Below are positions 1-7,163 of a DNA stretch of 10,014 nucleotides, piece by piece. The DNA lies in contig CAWUXE010000014.1 of assembly GCA_963926475.1 (NCBI GenBank), positions 1 to 10,014 of the forward strand, in the 5' to 3' direction. The position numbers and the translations under genes are program-made. The DNA comes from UBA2040 sp002384725. GTDB taxonomy: Bacteria; Bacteroidota; Bacteroidia; Flavobacteriales_D; Crocinitomicaceae. Numbering within the stretch: position 1 is the stretch's first letter; each line of letters starts with the position of its first letter. The notes under the pieces were generated by a model. It saw nothing but the letters and a program-made list of their open reading frames with translations, searched no databases and had not been told where the DNA came from.

Positions 1-51
1 AAATTTATGAAAATTTATATAAAACTTTTCTGGAGCTTGTTCCTAAAGTGA

Positions 52-59
52 TAATTTCG
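52..59 (+). promoter_or_regulatory. Possible Bacteroidota -7 promoter element for the receptor operon
   Basis: The octamer TAATTTCG differs at one base from the Bacteroidota -7 consensus TAnnTTTG and lies 17 nt before the receptor start codon. No clean TTTG -33 element sits at the expected distance; TTTC at 27-30 is 21 nt upstream and is only a weak candidate. AT-rich sequence yields such matches by chance, so this is tentative. Confidence 0.22.
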
Positions 60-76
60 CAATCCAATTACATTCT

Positions 77-2401
77 ATGAAGATTATTGTTTACTTAACT
101 GTCCTGATTTTTATTACTTCATTTAAACTTTCCGCACAGGAAAAATATACCTTAAGTGGCACCATCAAGGATTCCACAACAGGAGAGACCTTAATTGGTG
201 TGAAAATTCGACCTTTGGAATTGAGTGGAATTGGAGCAGTGTGCAATGAATATGGGTTTTATTCACTCACTTTACCGGCAGGAACATATACGTTTTCTGT
301 AAGTTACCCTACCTATAAAGAGTTTCAAAGAAAAATCACCTTGACCGAAAACAAAACACTTAACATCAATCTCTCGGCCTCTGTACAAGATTTGCTTGAA
401 GTGGAAGTTTCGGCAATTAAAAAAGATGGGAATGTGACGGACGCTCAGATGGGTGTTGAGAAAATTGATATGAATGAAATCAATAAAATTCCGGTCATTT
501 TTGGTGAAAAAGATATTGTGAAAACGCTTCAATTGTTACCAGGAGTGAAATCGGCTGGCGAGGGAAACTCTGGATTTTTCGTTCGTGGTGGTGCAGCTGA
601 TCAAAATTTGATATTATTGGATGAAGCTCCTGTTTATAATGCTTCTCACTTGTTGGGATTCTTCTCCACATTCAATTCGGATGTAATAAAAACAGCTACG
701 TTATATAAAGGTACACAGCCAGCGCAGTATGGTGGACGATTAGCTTCCGTTTTGGATATTAAAATGAACGAGGGCAATTCAAAGCGGCTCGGCATGTCTG
801 GTGGAATTGGTTTGATTGCTTCGCGATTGACCGTAGAAGCGCCGATTGTAAAAGACAAAGGGTCGTTTCTGATTGCTGGACGAAGAACCTACGCCGATTT
901 GTTTTTGAAATTATCGAACGACCAGAATTTAAGGGATACTAAGTTGTTTTTCTATGATTTGAATACTAAACTCAATTATAAGTTTGGTGAAAAAGATCGC
1001 GTATTTTTATCTGGTTATTTCGGAAGAGATGTTTTGGGATTAGCTGATTTCGGTATTTCATGGGGAAATGCAACAGGAACGGCTCGGTGGAATCATATTG
1101 TGAATAGTAAGTTGTTTTCGAATACCTCTTTTATTGTTTCAAACTATCAATACGATATATCAATTGCATCAGATGATGTTGAAATTAATATTGGTTCGAC
1201 CCTTCAAGATTATAATCTAAAGCAAGAATTTCAATACTTCCCGAATTCAAGAAACAAGTGGACATTTGGTTTGAATGCAATTTATCACGGAGTTGTGCCT
1301 GGAGAAGTTACTGGGAATGAAAACTCAGGAGTAAACAATGAGAAACAACCGTCGAAACTAGGGTTGGAAAACGCAATGTATGTGAGTAATGAATGGAGTA
1401 TAAATGAGAAATTCAATATTTTGTACGGCTTACGCGGAACATCATTTTCTGTGCTTGGGAATGGAGAAAATTCCTTTAGGTTCAATGAAGCAGGAGAAAT
1501 AACGGACACGACTGTGTATTCTCAAAATGAATTTGCTAAGACCTACGTTAATGTTGAGCCAAGAATATTTATGAGTTACATCTACTCAAAATCAGCCTCT
1601 ATCAAAGGAGGTTATGCTAGAAATGTTCAAAATCTTCATTTGATATCCAATACGGTGAGTACTTCTCCAACGGATGTTTGGTTGCCAACGACTATCAATG
1701 TTAAACCCGAAATTTCAGATCAGGTGAGTTTAGGTTGGTTTAAAAACTTCAAACAGAATAAATACGAGTTCAGTTCAGAAATCTACTACAAATGGATGCA
1801 AAACCAAATTGACTACCGAAATGGTGCAAATACACAGGCAAACGAACTCCTTGAAGGTGAATTATTGTATGGGGTTGGTAGAGCATACGGAATTGAATTT
1901 TTATTGAAAAAGAAAACAGGAAAATTCACAGGTTGGATTGGCTACACACTGTCGAGAACGGAAAAGAAGATTGATCAGATAAACAACAATGAATGGTATT
2001 TGGCGCGTCAGGACAGGTTACATGACCTTTCCGTAGTTGGTATTTATGATTTCAATAAAAAATGGACAGCTTCGGCAGCATTCGTTTATTCCACAGGAAA
2101 TGCAGTTACTTTTCCAACGGGTAAATACACAATTGACGAAGAAGTGGTGTTTGTTTACTCAAGCCGAAACGGCGATAGAATGCCGGATTATCACCGATTG
2201 GATTTGGCTTTAACGTACAACATAGCAAAGCGAAAACGATTTGAAAGTAGCTGGAGTCTTTCTATTTATAATGCCTATGCCCGCAGAAACGCCTATTTGA
2301 TTGAATTTGAGGAAAATCCGAATGACGCAAACAAAACACAAGTGGTGCAAACAACATTGTTTAGAATTGTACCAACTGTTACTTACAACTTTAAATTTTA
2401 A
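77..2401 (+). CDS. TonB-dependent outer-membrane receptor with CarboxypepD_reg-like N-terminal domain
   Basis: This is an outer-membrane active-transport receptor driven by the TonB-ExbBD complex. Residues 1-20 form a signal peptide (cut expected at LSA|QEK). Residues about 24-100 are a carboxypeptidase-regulatory-like beta-sandwich typical of Bacteroidota receptors (GTIKDSTTGETLIGV, then NEYGFYSLTLPAGTYTFSV). Residues about 125-232 are the plug, with TLQLLPGV, the hallmark FFVRGG, LILLDEAPVYNASHL and QPAQYGGRLASVLDI. The rest is a beta-barrel ending in aromatic-terminated strand VTYNFKF, so the C-terminus looks intact. At 774 residues it belongs to the shorter class that pairs with DUF4249 lipoproteins rather than the roughly 1000-residue SusC class. 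The DUF4249 gene begins 3 nt after the stop. The ATG is placed directly before a good signal peptide; there is no Shine-Dalgarno sequence, as is normal in this phylum. The substrate cannot be deduced; siderophore-, metal- or peptide-related ligands are all possible. Confidence 0.95.
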   Translation: MKIIVYLTVLIFITSFKLSAQEKYTLSGTIKDSTTGETLIGVKIRPLELSGIGAVCNEYGFYSLTLPAGTYTFSVSYPTYKEFQRKITLTENKTLNINLSASVQDLLEVEVSAIKKDGNVTDAQMGVEKIDMNEINKIPVIFGEKDIVKTLQLLPGVKSAGEGNSGFFVRGGAADQNLILLDEAPVYNASHLLGFFSTFNSDVIKTATLYKGTQPAQYGGRLASVLDIKMNEGNSKRLGMSGGIGLIASRLTVEAPIVKDKGSFLIAGRRTYADLFLKLSNDQNLRDTKLFFYDLNTKLNYKFGEKDRVFLSGYFGRDVLGLADFGISWGNATGTARWNHIVNSKLFSNTSFIVSNYQYDISIASDDVEINIGSTLQDYNLKQEFQYFPNSRNKWTFGLNAIYHGVVPGEVTGNENSGVNNEKQPSKLGLENAMYVSNEWSINEKFNILYGLRGTSFSVLGNGENSFRFNEAGEITDTTVYSQNEFAKTYVNVEPRIFMSYIYSKSASIKGGYARNVQNLHLISNTVSTSPTDVWLPTTINVKPEISDQVSLGWFKNFKQNKYEFSSEIYYKWMQNQIDYRNGANTQANELLEGELLYGVGRAYGIEFLLKKKTGKFTGWIGYTLSRTEKKIDQINNNEWYLARQDRLHDLSVVGIYDFNKKWTASAAFVYSTGNAVTFPTGKYTIDEEVVFVYSSRNGDRMPDYHRLDLALTYNIAKRKRFESSWSLSIYNAYARRNAYLIEFEENPNDANKTQVVQTTLFRIVPTVTYNFKF

Positions 2402-2404
2402 GTC

Positions 2405-3187
2405 ATGAATAAAGTATTAATCTTAACTGCCCTGTTTCTAATCGGAACAGTTTCTTGTACAAAAGTCATAGACTTGGAATTGAAAGAAAGTGATTCTCAG
2501 ATTGTTTTAAAAGGTGAAGTGAACAGTGGCGAATTGATTCATTCATTAAGCATCACCAAATCTGTTGCTTTTAATCAAGATAACGTTTTCCCTGGCGTAA
2601 TTGGAGCAACGGTTACGCTAACCGACGACCAAGGTAATTCAGAAACGTTAGCCGACTTAGGTGATGGAAATTATAAAACAGTAAACTTTCTAGCAGTGGT
2701 GGGAAGAACTTACACTTTTAAGGTAGTTGCGGAAGGGGAGACTTTCGTTTCATCTTCAACTATTCCAGCTTTGGTTCCATTACTTGGAATTGATTTTATA
2801 CCCTCAAGTTTTTTCGGCAGTACAGGGAATATAATTGTACCTAAATTTCTAGATCCTGCAGGAGTTAAAAATTCGTATGTTTTTTATTTCTATAATGCGG
2901 ATAGTTTAGACCAGAATTCAGGATACATTTTTGCAAACGACGATTTTGCAGATGGTCAACTAAATCAACAACCATTTTTTGGTAATTGGTCTCCAGAATC
3001 AGGTGACTCCGTTATTTACGAAATGTATGGAATCGACACTCCCGTTTTCGTATATTATTTTTCGTTTGAACAAAACACAAGTGGAAACAGCGGAGCACCT
3101 GCAAATCCAGTTAGTAATTGGTCCAACAATGCTCTGGGGTATTTTACGGCTCAAAATTTTCAATCTTTTTCAGCCCTAGTTCCGTAA
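2405..3187 (+). CDS. DUF4249 family outer-membrane lipoprotein, partner of the TonB-dependent receptor
   Basis: A lipoprotein signal peptide occupies residues 1-17, with lipobox-like GTVSC and lipidated Cys18. The mature start TKVIDLELKESDSQIVLKGEV matches the DUF4249 pattern, a Cys-x-KVIDL start followed by an IVLKG beta-strand. Next come an Ig-like/carboxypeptidase-regulatory-like stretch (ATVTLTDDQGN, LADLGDGNYKT, about 65-95) and a transport-like motif YTFKVVAEGETFVSSSTIP. The end, LGYFTAQNFQSFSALVP, resembles the usual family ending, so the protein appears complete at 260 residues, at the short end for the family. DUF4249 genes commonly follow TonB-dependent receptors in Bacteroidota, as here with a 3-nt gap. 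By analogy with SusD the product may sit over the receptor as a ligand-capturing surface lipoprotein, but that role is inferred and no ligand is known. Confidence 0.9.
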   Translation: MNKVLILTALFLIGTVSCTKVIDLELKESDSQIVLKGEVNSGELIHSLSITKSVAFNQDNVFPGVIGATVTLTDDQGNSETLADLGDGNYKTVNFLAVVGRTYTFKVVAEGETFVSSSTIPALVPLLGIDFIPSSFFGSTGNIIVPKFLDPAGVKNSYVFYFYNADSLDQNSGYIFANDDFADGQLNQQPFFGNWSPESGDSVIYEMYGIDTPVFVYYFSFEQNTSGNSGAPANPVSNWSNNALGYFTAQNFQSFSALVP

Positions 3188-3656
3188 CCCATTTTTACCC
3201 AAATTGATGTTCTTAACTTTTGGTTAAAGTCGTAACTCAGCACCCAATAATAGGTGGTTTTGGCTAGTGAAATATGCTCTCCAATTCTGCTTTTTGGTGT
3301 TTCTAAAGATCAATGCTTTTTCCCACCCTAAACGTTAAGAAAATACGAGTATCGGTTATGTCGAGATAATGTTCAAGGGTAGTTCCGAAATCTTCGTAAT
3401 GATGTGGGACGATTTCACTTTTGAATAGAACGAGAATCAGGCTGAAATTTCAATCGATTCATTTTCATCCAAGTTTCAAATTTACCGCAAGGGATGTACA
3501 TTTTAAAATCAAGTCGGAAACAGGAACTTTTGAAATTAAAATCCAAAAAGGATAGAGTTAAATTAAGGCAACGATGCCCGCAAAATTTCCGTCTTAAAAT
3601 TGACGAAGCGGTTAACTAGATTTTTTATTTAAATTAGTACACATTAAAAATTCCCT
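3188..3656. other. 469-bp intergenic region without a confident gene; possible decayed minus-strand remnant
   Basis: No gene can be assigned. On the - strand three overlapping open stretches in different frames read in a protein-like way. They are 3415-3501 (28 residues from ATG, MYIPCGKFETWMKMNRL...), 3303-3449 (48 residues with no ATG start, ending TDTRIFLTFRVGKSIDL), and 3160-3309 (49 residues, containing HISLAKTTYYWVLSYDF), which runs into the end of the DUF4249 gene. Together they could be a frameshifted relic of an outer-membrane-type protein. On the + strand, 3494-3619 could encode a basic 41-residue peptide (MYILKSSRKQELLKLKSKKD...), with no recognisable family. Small palindromes TGAAATTTCA (3443-3452) and AATCGATT (3452-3459) abut each other. 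The region must hold the promoter for the downstream gene run. Chance open frames of this size are common, so both coding readings are weak. Confidence 0.5.
3630..3637 (+). promoter_or_regulatory. Possible -7 promoter element for the GEVED/Kelch operon
   Basis: TAAATTAG matches TAnnTTTG with one mismatch and sits 19 nt before the start codon at 3657, nearly the same distance as the candidate upstream of the receptor gene. No TTG-type -33 element is visible at proper spacing. This is a tentative placement; a promoter is expected somewhere in the preceding gap because this is the only sizeable space before the six-gene run. Confidence 0.18.
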
Positions 3657-4793
3657 ATGCGACAATTACTTGCCTTGGTTTTAGGCTTTTTTTCTACATT
3701 ATCTAACGCTCAATATTGCACTTCAGGAGGCCCCTCATCGACAGCTGATTCTAATATTGAGTCCGTTTCGCTAGTTGGTGATGCAAGTTCTATTGTGCTT
3801 TCATCCAATTGCCCTGCTCAGACCGGAATTCAAAATTTAACTTCACTTAGTGCATCTCTAACCGCTGGATCAAATTACACCTTCGATGTCACCTTCGGAA
3901 CCTGCGGAGGAAACTATGCTGGTGCTGGTGAGGCTTGGATAGATTTTAACGGTGATGGAAACTTCGATCCTTCAGAATCAATTGGAACATGGTCTGGAAC
4001 ACCACCGGCAGCTGTGGTAAATATGAATTTTAATGTACCAGCTGGACTTACAAATGGAAATACCCGAATGCGAGTTTCACAACAAGAGGCAGGAAGTATT
4101 CCTTTAGATCCTTGTGCAGCTTTTCAATGGGGAAATGTCATTGATTTTGGAATAACATTAACCGGTGGGATCGACTGTTCAGCTTATATTGGCGACGATA
4201 TGGCCGATGCCGTTCAAATTTCATCACTGCCTTTTATTGATACAAACGATAATTCATTTTGTTATTCCAATAAAAATTTGGTGTACAGTTCACCCGATAT
4301 TTTTTACCGAATTCTTCCTATTTCAAACGTAGGCTCTGTGACGGCAACACTTTGTGGATCAAGTTATGACACCTTTATAAGTGCCATAAAACCCGATGGA
4401 ACTGTTTTGGCCTTTAACGATGATGACGTTAATTGCGGTAATCAATCTACCATAACATTTACGCCTACAGCCAATGATACCATTTTTATTGTGGTTGAAG
4501 GGTGGGGAAATGCAAGCGGTCAATTTATTTTAAATGTGACTTCCAGCTTGGTTGGACTGAACGAATTAAAGGCTGACCCATTTGTTGTTTTTCCAAATCC
4601 TGCCAAAAACGAAATTAGAATAGATCATTTTTCTGGGAACATTGGTGTATACGATTTCCTAGGAAAAAAAGTCCTTTCAAAACAAGTCAATACAAATGAA
4701 ACAATTGATGTATCCGATTTAAAATCCGGCACATACACGATTCAATTGCAGCGTGAAGGAAATCACTACGTGAAAAAACTAATCGTTCAATAA
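3657..4793 (+). CDS. Secreted GEVED-domain / PPC-like protein with T9SS C-terminal sorting domain
   Basis: Residues 1-18 are a signal peptide (cut at SNA|QYC). Residues about 20-170 form a GEVED-type domain: YCTSGG start, ASLTAGSNYTFDVTFG, then the acidic WIDFNGDGNF loop (D96-x-N98-x-D100-G, calcium-site-like) and TRMRVS. The naming GEVEDY motif is replaced by WGNVIDF at 158-164, so the domain is divergent. Residues about 172-296 resemble the bacterial pre-peptidase C-terminal (PPC) beta-sandwich: ADAVQISSLPF, TATLCGSSYDTFISAI, FNDDDVNCGNQSTITFTP, DTIFIVVEGWG. From about 310 is a type A T9SS sorting domain (VVFPNPAKNEI, YDFLGKKVLSKQV, LKSGTYTIQL, KKLIVQ), which directs export through the outer membrane and usually anchoring to surface lipopolysaccharide. 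No catalytic domain is present, so this looks like an adhesin or binding protein. Its stop codon overlaps the next start by 1 nt (TAATG), making it the first gene of the propeller operon. Confidence 0.85.
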   Translation: MRQLLALVLGFFSTLSNAQYCTSGGPSSTADSNIESVSLVGDASSIVLSSNCPAQTGIQNLTSLSASLTAGSNYTFDVTFGTCGGNYAGAGEAWIDFNGDGNFDPSESIGTWSGTPPAAVVNMNFNVPAGLTNGNTRMRVSQQEAGSIPLDPCAAFQWGNVIDFGITLTGGIDCSAYIGDDMADAVQISSLPFIDTNDNSFCYSNKNLVYSSPDIFYRILPISNVGSVTATLCGSSYDTFISAIKPDGTVLAFNDDDVNCGNQSTITFTPTANDTIFIVVEGWGNASGQFILNVTSSLVGLNELKADPFVVFPNPAKNEIRIDHFSGNIGVYDFLGKKVLSKQVNTNETIDVSDLKSGTYTIQLQREGNHYVKKLIVQ

Positions 4794-6007
4794 TGAAACT
4801 TTGGCTGACATATCTATTTCTGACTTGGGCATTTGTTTCCAATGCAGGTCCGTATGTTCAGAAGTCAGATTTTGGAGGGTCTGCTCGACACAGATCTACC
4901 GCATTCGCTATCGGAAATGCAGGTTATATTGGTTTGGGTCATATTAATTCAGGAGTTGACGTGGAGTACGAAGACTTTTGGCGTTACGATCCAGCTTCGA
5001 ATTCTTGGACACAAATTGCGGATTATCCAGAAGGAAAGATGTATCACGCAGCCGCTTTTGTACTGAACAATAAAGCATACGTAGGCACAGGACGACGAGA
5101 GGATGGTACCTATTCAGTCAAATTTCATGCATACGATCCTACGACAAATTCTTGGACTCCAACTGCCGATTTTATAGGTTTGCCCAGGAGGGGTGCGGTT
5201 GGCTTTACCTTAAATGGAAAAGGATACGTTGGGACGGGTCAGGTCACAACAGGATTCACCGTTACTTTCTATGAATACAATTCTAGTTTAGATCAATGGT
5301 CGCAAAAAGCCGATTTTATAGGAACGCCAAGGACTTCAGCAGTAGGTTTTTCGATTGGAAATTACGGGTACTTAGGAACGGGTGAAACTTCAGGACCTTC
5401 AACCAATGATTTTTATCAATACGACCCCTCGATTAATGTTTGGACGCAAAAAGCAAATATTGGTCTGGTTGGTCGACAAGAAGCCGTGGGATTTGCCTTG
5501 AATGGTTTAGGGTATATTGGAACTGGCGCTGATTTTTCCAGCGGAAATAATTTTAAGGACATGTGGGCCTACGATCCAGCAACCGATGTTTGGCTGCCGA
5601 GACATGAATTTATCGGCACAGCGAGGCGATATTTAGTTGCTTTTATCATTGAACCAAAAGCTTATTTGGGCACAGGAACAAATGGAACGAATTTCAAAGA
5701 TTTCTGGATGTACAATCCAGCTTTGTCTGATTTAGAAGAGTTATTGAAAAACATAGATTTAAAGCTTTATCCAAATCCTGCAGTTGAAAATTTAACGATT
5801 GATTTATCGGATTTACCCAGCGGAATTGAAAGAGATAGAATTGAATTCAGTCTGTTCTCCATGGACGGAAAGTGGAACAAGAAATATCAATTTGAAGAAA
5901 ATGTATTAAAAATTGATGTTTCTGAATTTGCTTCAGGAAGCTTTACATATCGTTTTACCTATGAAGGCCAAAGCTTACGCAAGGGAAAACTAATATTGAA
6001 ACACTAG
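4793..6007 (+). CDS. Six-bladed Kelch-type beta-propeller, T9SS-secreted (paralogue 1)
   Basis: A signal peptide spans residues 1-18 (SNA|GPY). Six Kelch-type repeats follow at about 24-74, 75-123, 124-171, 172-219, 220-269 and 270-313. Each runs KADFxGTxR, AVGFxIG, GYxGTG, DFWxYDP, then NxWTQ. The normal Kelch di-glycine is replaced by GTG (GLG in blade 1) in every blade. The last blade lacks its Trp strand, so an N-terminal strand probably closes the ring. A linker at 314-322 leads to the T9SS sorting domain from 323 (LKLYPNPAVENLTID, SLFSMDGKW, ASGSFTYRF, KGKLILKH). This is the most regular of the four paralogues. The product should be exported and surface-attached. No galactose-oxidase-type copper ligands or other catalytic set is evident, so protein or glycan binding is the likelier role. 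The start codon overlaps the preceding stop by 1 nt and the next gene starts 2 nt downstream. Confidence 0.88.
   Translation: MKLWLTYLFLTWAFVSNAGPYVQKSDFGGSARHRSTAFAIGNAGYIGLGHINSGVDVEYEDFWRYDPASNSWTQIADYPEGKMYHAAAFVLNNKAYVGTGRREDGTYSVKFHAYDPTTNSWTPTADFIGLPRRGAVGFTLNGKGYVGTGQVTTGFTVTFYEYNSSLDQWSQKADFIGTPRTSAVGFSIGNYGYLGTGETSGPSTNDFYQYDPSINVWTQKANIGLVGRQEAVGFALNGLGYIGTGADFSSGNNFKDMWAYDPATDVWLPRHEFIGTARRYLVAFIIEPKAYLGTGTNGTNFKDFWMYNPALSDLEELLKNIDLKLYPNPAVENLTIDLSDLPSGIERDRIEFSLFSMDGKWNKKYQFEENVLKIDVSEFASGSFTYRFTYEGQSLRKGKLILKH
5668..5707 (+). repeat. 40-nt near-identical segment, copy 1 (blade 6 of paralogue 1)
   Basis: This segment matches 6831-6870 at 35 of 40 bases by eye, including a 17-nt identical run (5678-5694). 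It encodes GTGTNGTNFKDFW. The match is notably closer than between other blades of these two genes, consistent with tandem gene duplication or local gene conversion. Confidence 0.7.
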
Positions 6008-6009
6008 TT

Positions 6010-7161
6010 ATGAAAATAATATTCATTTTCTTCCTTACTTTTTTTGCCACATCTGATATAATGGCAAGTGAGTGGTCTCAAAAGGCCAACTTCACAGGGC
6101 AAGGTCGACACAGAGGAGTTGGGATTTCTATTGGTCAGAAAGGATATATTGGAACAGGACACCATAACGGCAATGGAATCAATATTTCGTACGATGATTG
6201 GTGGGAATTTGATCCGAGTACTAATTCTTGGACTCAAAAAGCAAATGTGCCCACAGCAACCTATGGATCAATCGCTTGGGGAACTTCAACCAAAGGATAT
6301 GTAGGCGCAGGTTTTGTTCCAGGTGGCGTTTATTATGAGTTCGATCCGGGAACAAATACATGGTCAAATACTTCATCATGTCCCATTTCTGGCACAAACC
6401 GCGACTGTTTTATGGTGGATGAAAAAGGATATGTACTCAGTTCCAATGGAATGGCGGAATACAACCCAAGCAATGATACGTGGACGATAAAACCACCTTG
6501 TCCCACTAATGTGAACAATTGGTCCTGTGCTTTTGAAACGGCTTCTAGCGGATTTGTAAAGTCGAATTCCAATTTATATGAGTACAAACCGTCCAACAAT
6601 TCATGGGCGCTTCGGGCTACTTTTCCAGGACTTATGACAAGCGGTGGAACTGCATTTTCCGTTCAAGGCAAAGGATATATCGTTTGTGGTTATTCTGGCG
6701 GATTGGGAAATGTGACAAGTGAAATTTGGGAATTTAATCCTGGTAGCAACACATGGATGGCCATGGATGATTTTCCCGGCACGAGCCGAAGATTTCATGT
6801 TTCCTTCACAATCGGCAACAAAGGTTTTTTGGGAACAGGCACAAATGGAACGAATTTTAATGATTTTTGGCAATTTTCGTATGATCCTTTAGGCACAGAA
6901 GAATTCAAGTTGACAAATGCCAATGTTTCGGTATTTCCAAACCCTGTAAGTGACGACTTTACTATTTCAATAGATGCTGATGGAATTATGAAAGAATATG
7001 AAATCCAAATTCGATCTATCGATGGAAAGTTAATCCAGAAAAGAAAGACAAGTTCAGCTTCGACGAAATTCAACCGAAATGGCGAAAAGTCGGGAGTTTA
7101 CTTCTATTCGATTGTGAAGAATGACGAAACGATATTTTCTGGAAAATTGATATTTAAGTAA
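6010..7161 (+). CDS. Six-bladed Kelch-type beta-propeller, T9SS-secreted, with cysteine-pair blades (paralogue 2)
   Basis: A signal peptide spans residues 1-19 (IMA|SEW). Six repeats lie at about 25-76, 77-120, 121-161, 162-201, 202-251 and 252-293. The N-terminal EWSQ strand mimics the NxWTQ strand missing from blade 6, indicating a closed ring. Blades 2-4 are shortened to 40-44 residues and blades 3 and 4 lose the GTG motif (YVLSSN, FVKSNS). Each carries a CP-x7-C pair (Cys124/Cys133 and Cys164/Cys173) that could form intrablade disulfides in the oxidising periplasm. The sorting domain begins about 306 (VSVFPNPVSDDFTISI, RSIDGKLIQK, KSGVYFYSIV, SGKLIFK). Closest relative in the window is the preceding gene: both share RHR in blade 1 and GTGTNGTNF[KN]DFW in blade 6. 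It starts 2 nt after the previous stop and ends 2 nt before the next start. Role: probably surface binding; the ligand is unknown. Confidence 0.87.
   Translation: MKIIFIFFLTFFATSDIMASEWSQKANFTGQGRHRGVGISIGQKGYIGTGHHNGNGINISYDDWWEFDPSTNSWTQKANVPTATYGSIAWGTSTKGYVGAGFVPGGVYYEFDPGTNTWSNTSSCPISGTNRDCFMVDEKGYVLSSNGMAEYNPSNDTWTIKPPCPTNVNNWSCAFETASSGFVKSNSNLYEYKPSNNSWALRATFPGLMTSGGTAFSVQGKGYIVCGYSGGLGNVTSEIWEFNPGSNTWMAMDDFPGTSRRFHVSFTIGNKGFLGTGTNGTNFNDFWQFSYDPLGTEEFKLTNANVSVFPNPVSDDFTISIDADGIMKEYEIQIRSIDGKLIQKRKTSSASTKFNRNGEKSGVYFYSIVKNDETIFSGKLIFK
6831..6870 (+). repeat. 40-nt near-identical segment, copy 2 (blade 6 of paralogue 2)
   Basis: This is the second copy of the segment at 5668-5707, with five differences. 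The identical 17-nt run is at 6841-6857. It encodes GTGTNGTNFNDFW, the closing blade just before the linker to the sorting domain. Confidence 0.7.
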
Positions 7162-7163
7162 TT

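Noticed and set aside
2405..3187. SusD family assignment
   Set aside because: It is far shorter than SusD, lacks TPR-like helices, and its Cys-x-KVIDL start and beta-rich content fit DUF4249.
3213..3227. TTAAC-ttttg-GTTAA hairpin after the DUF4249 gene as a terminator
   Set aside because: The stem is only five AT-rich pairs with no following T-run, so it is too weak to call.
3494..3619. Basic 41-residue ORF on the + strand
   Set aside because: No recognisable family, signal peptide or conserved motif; an open frame of this length is expected by chance and competing frames are open on both strands.
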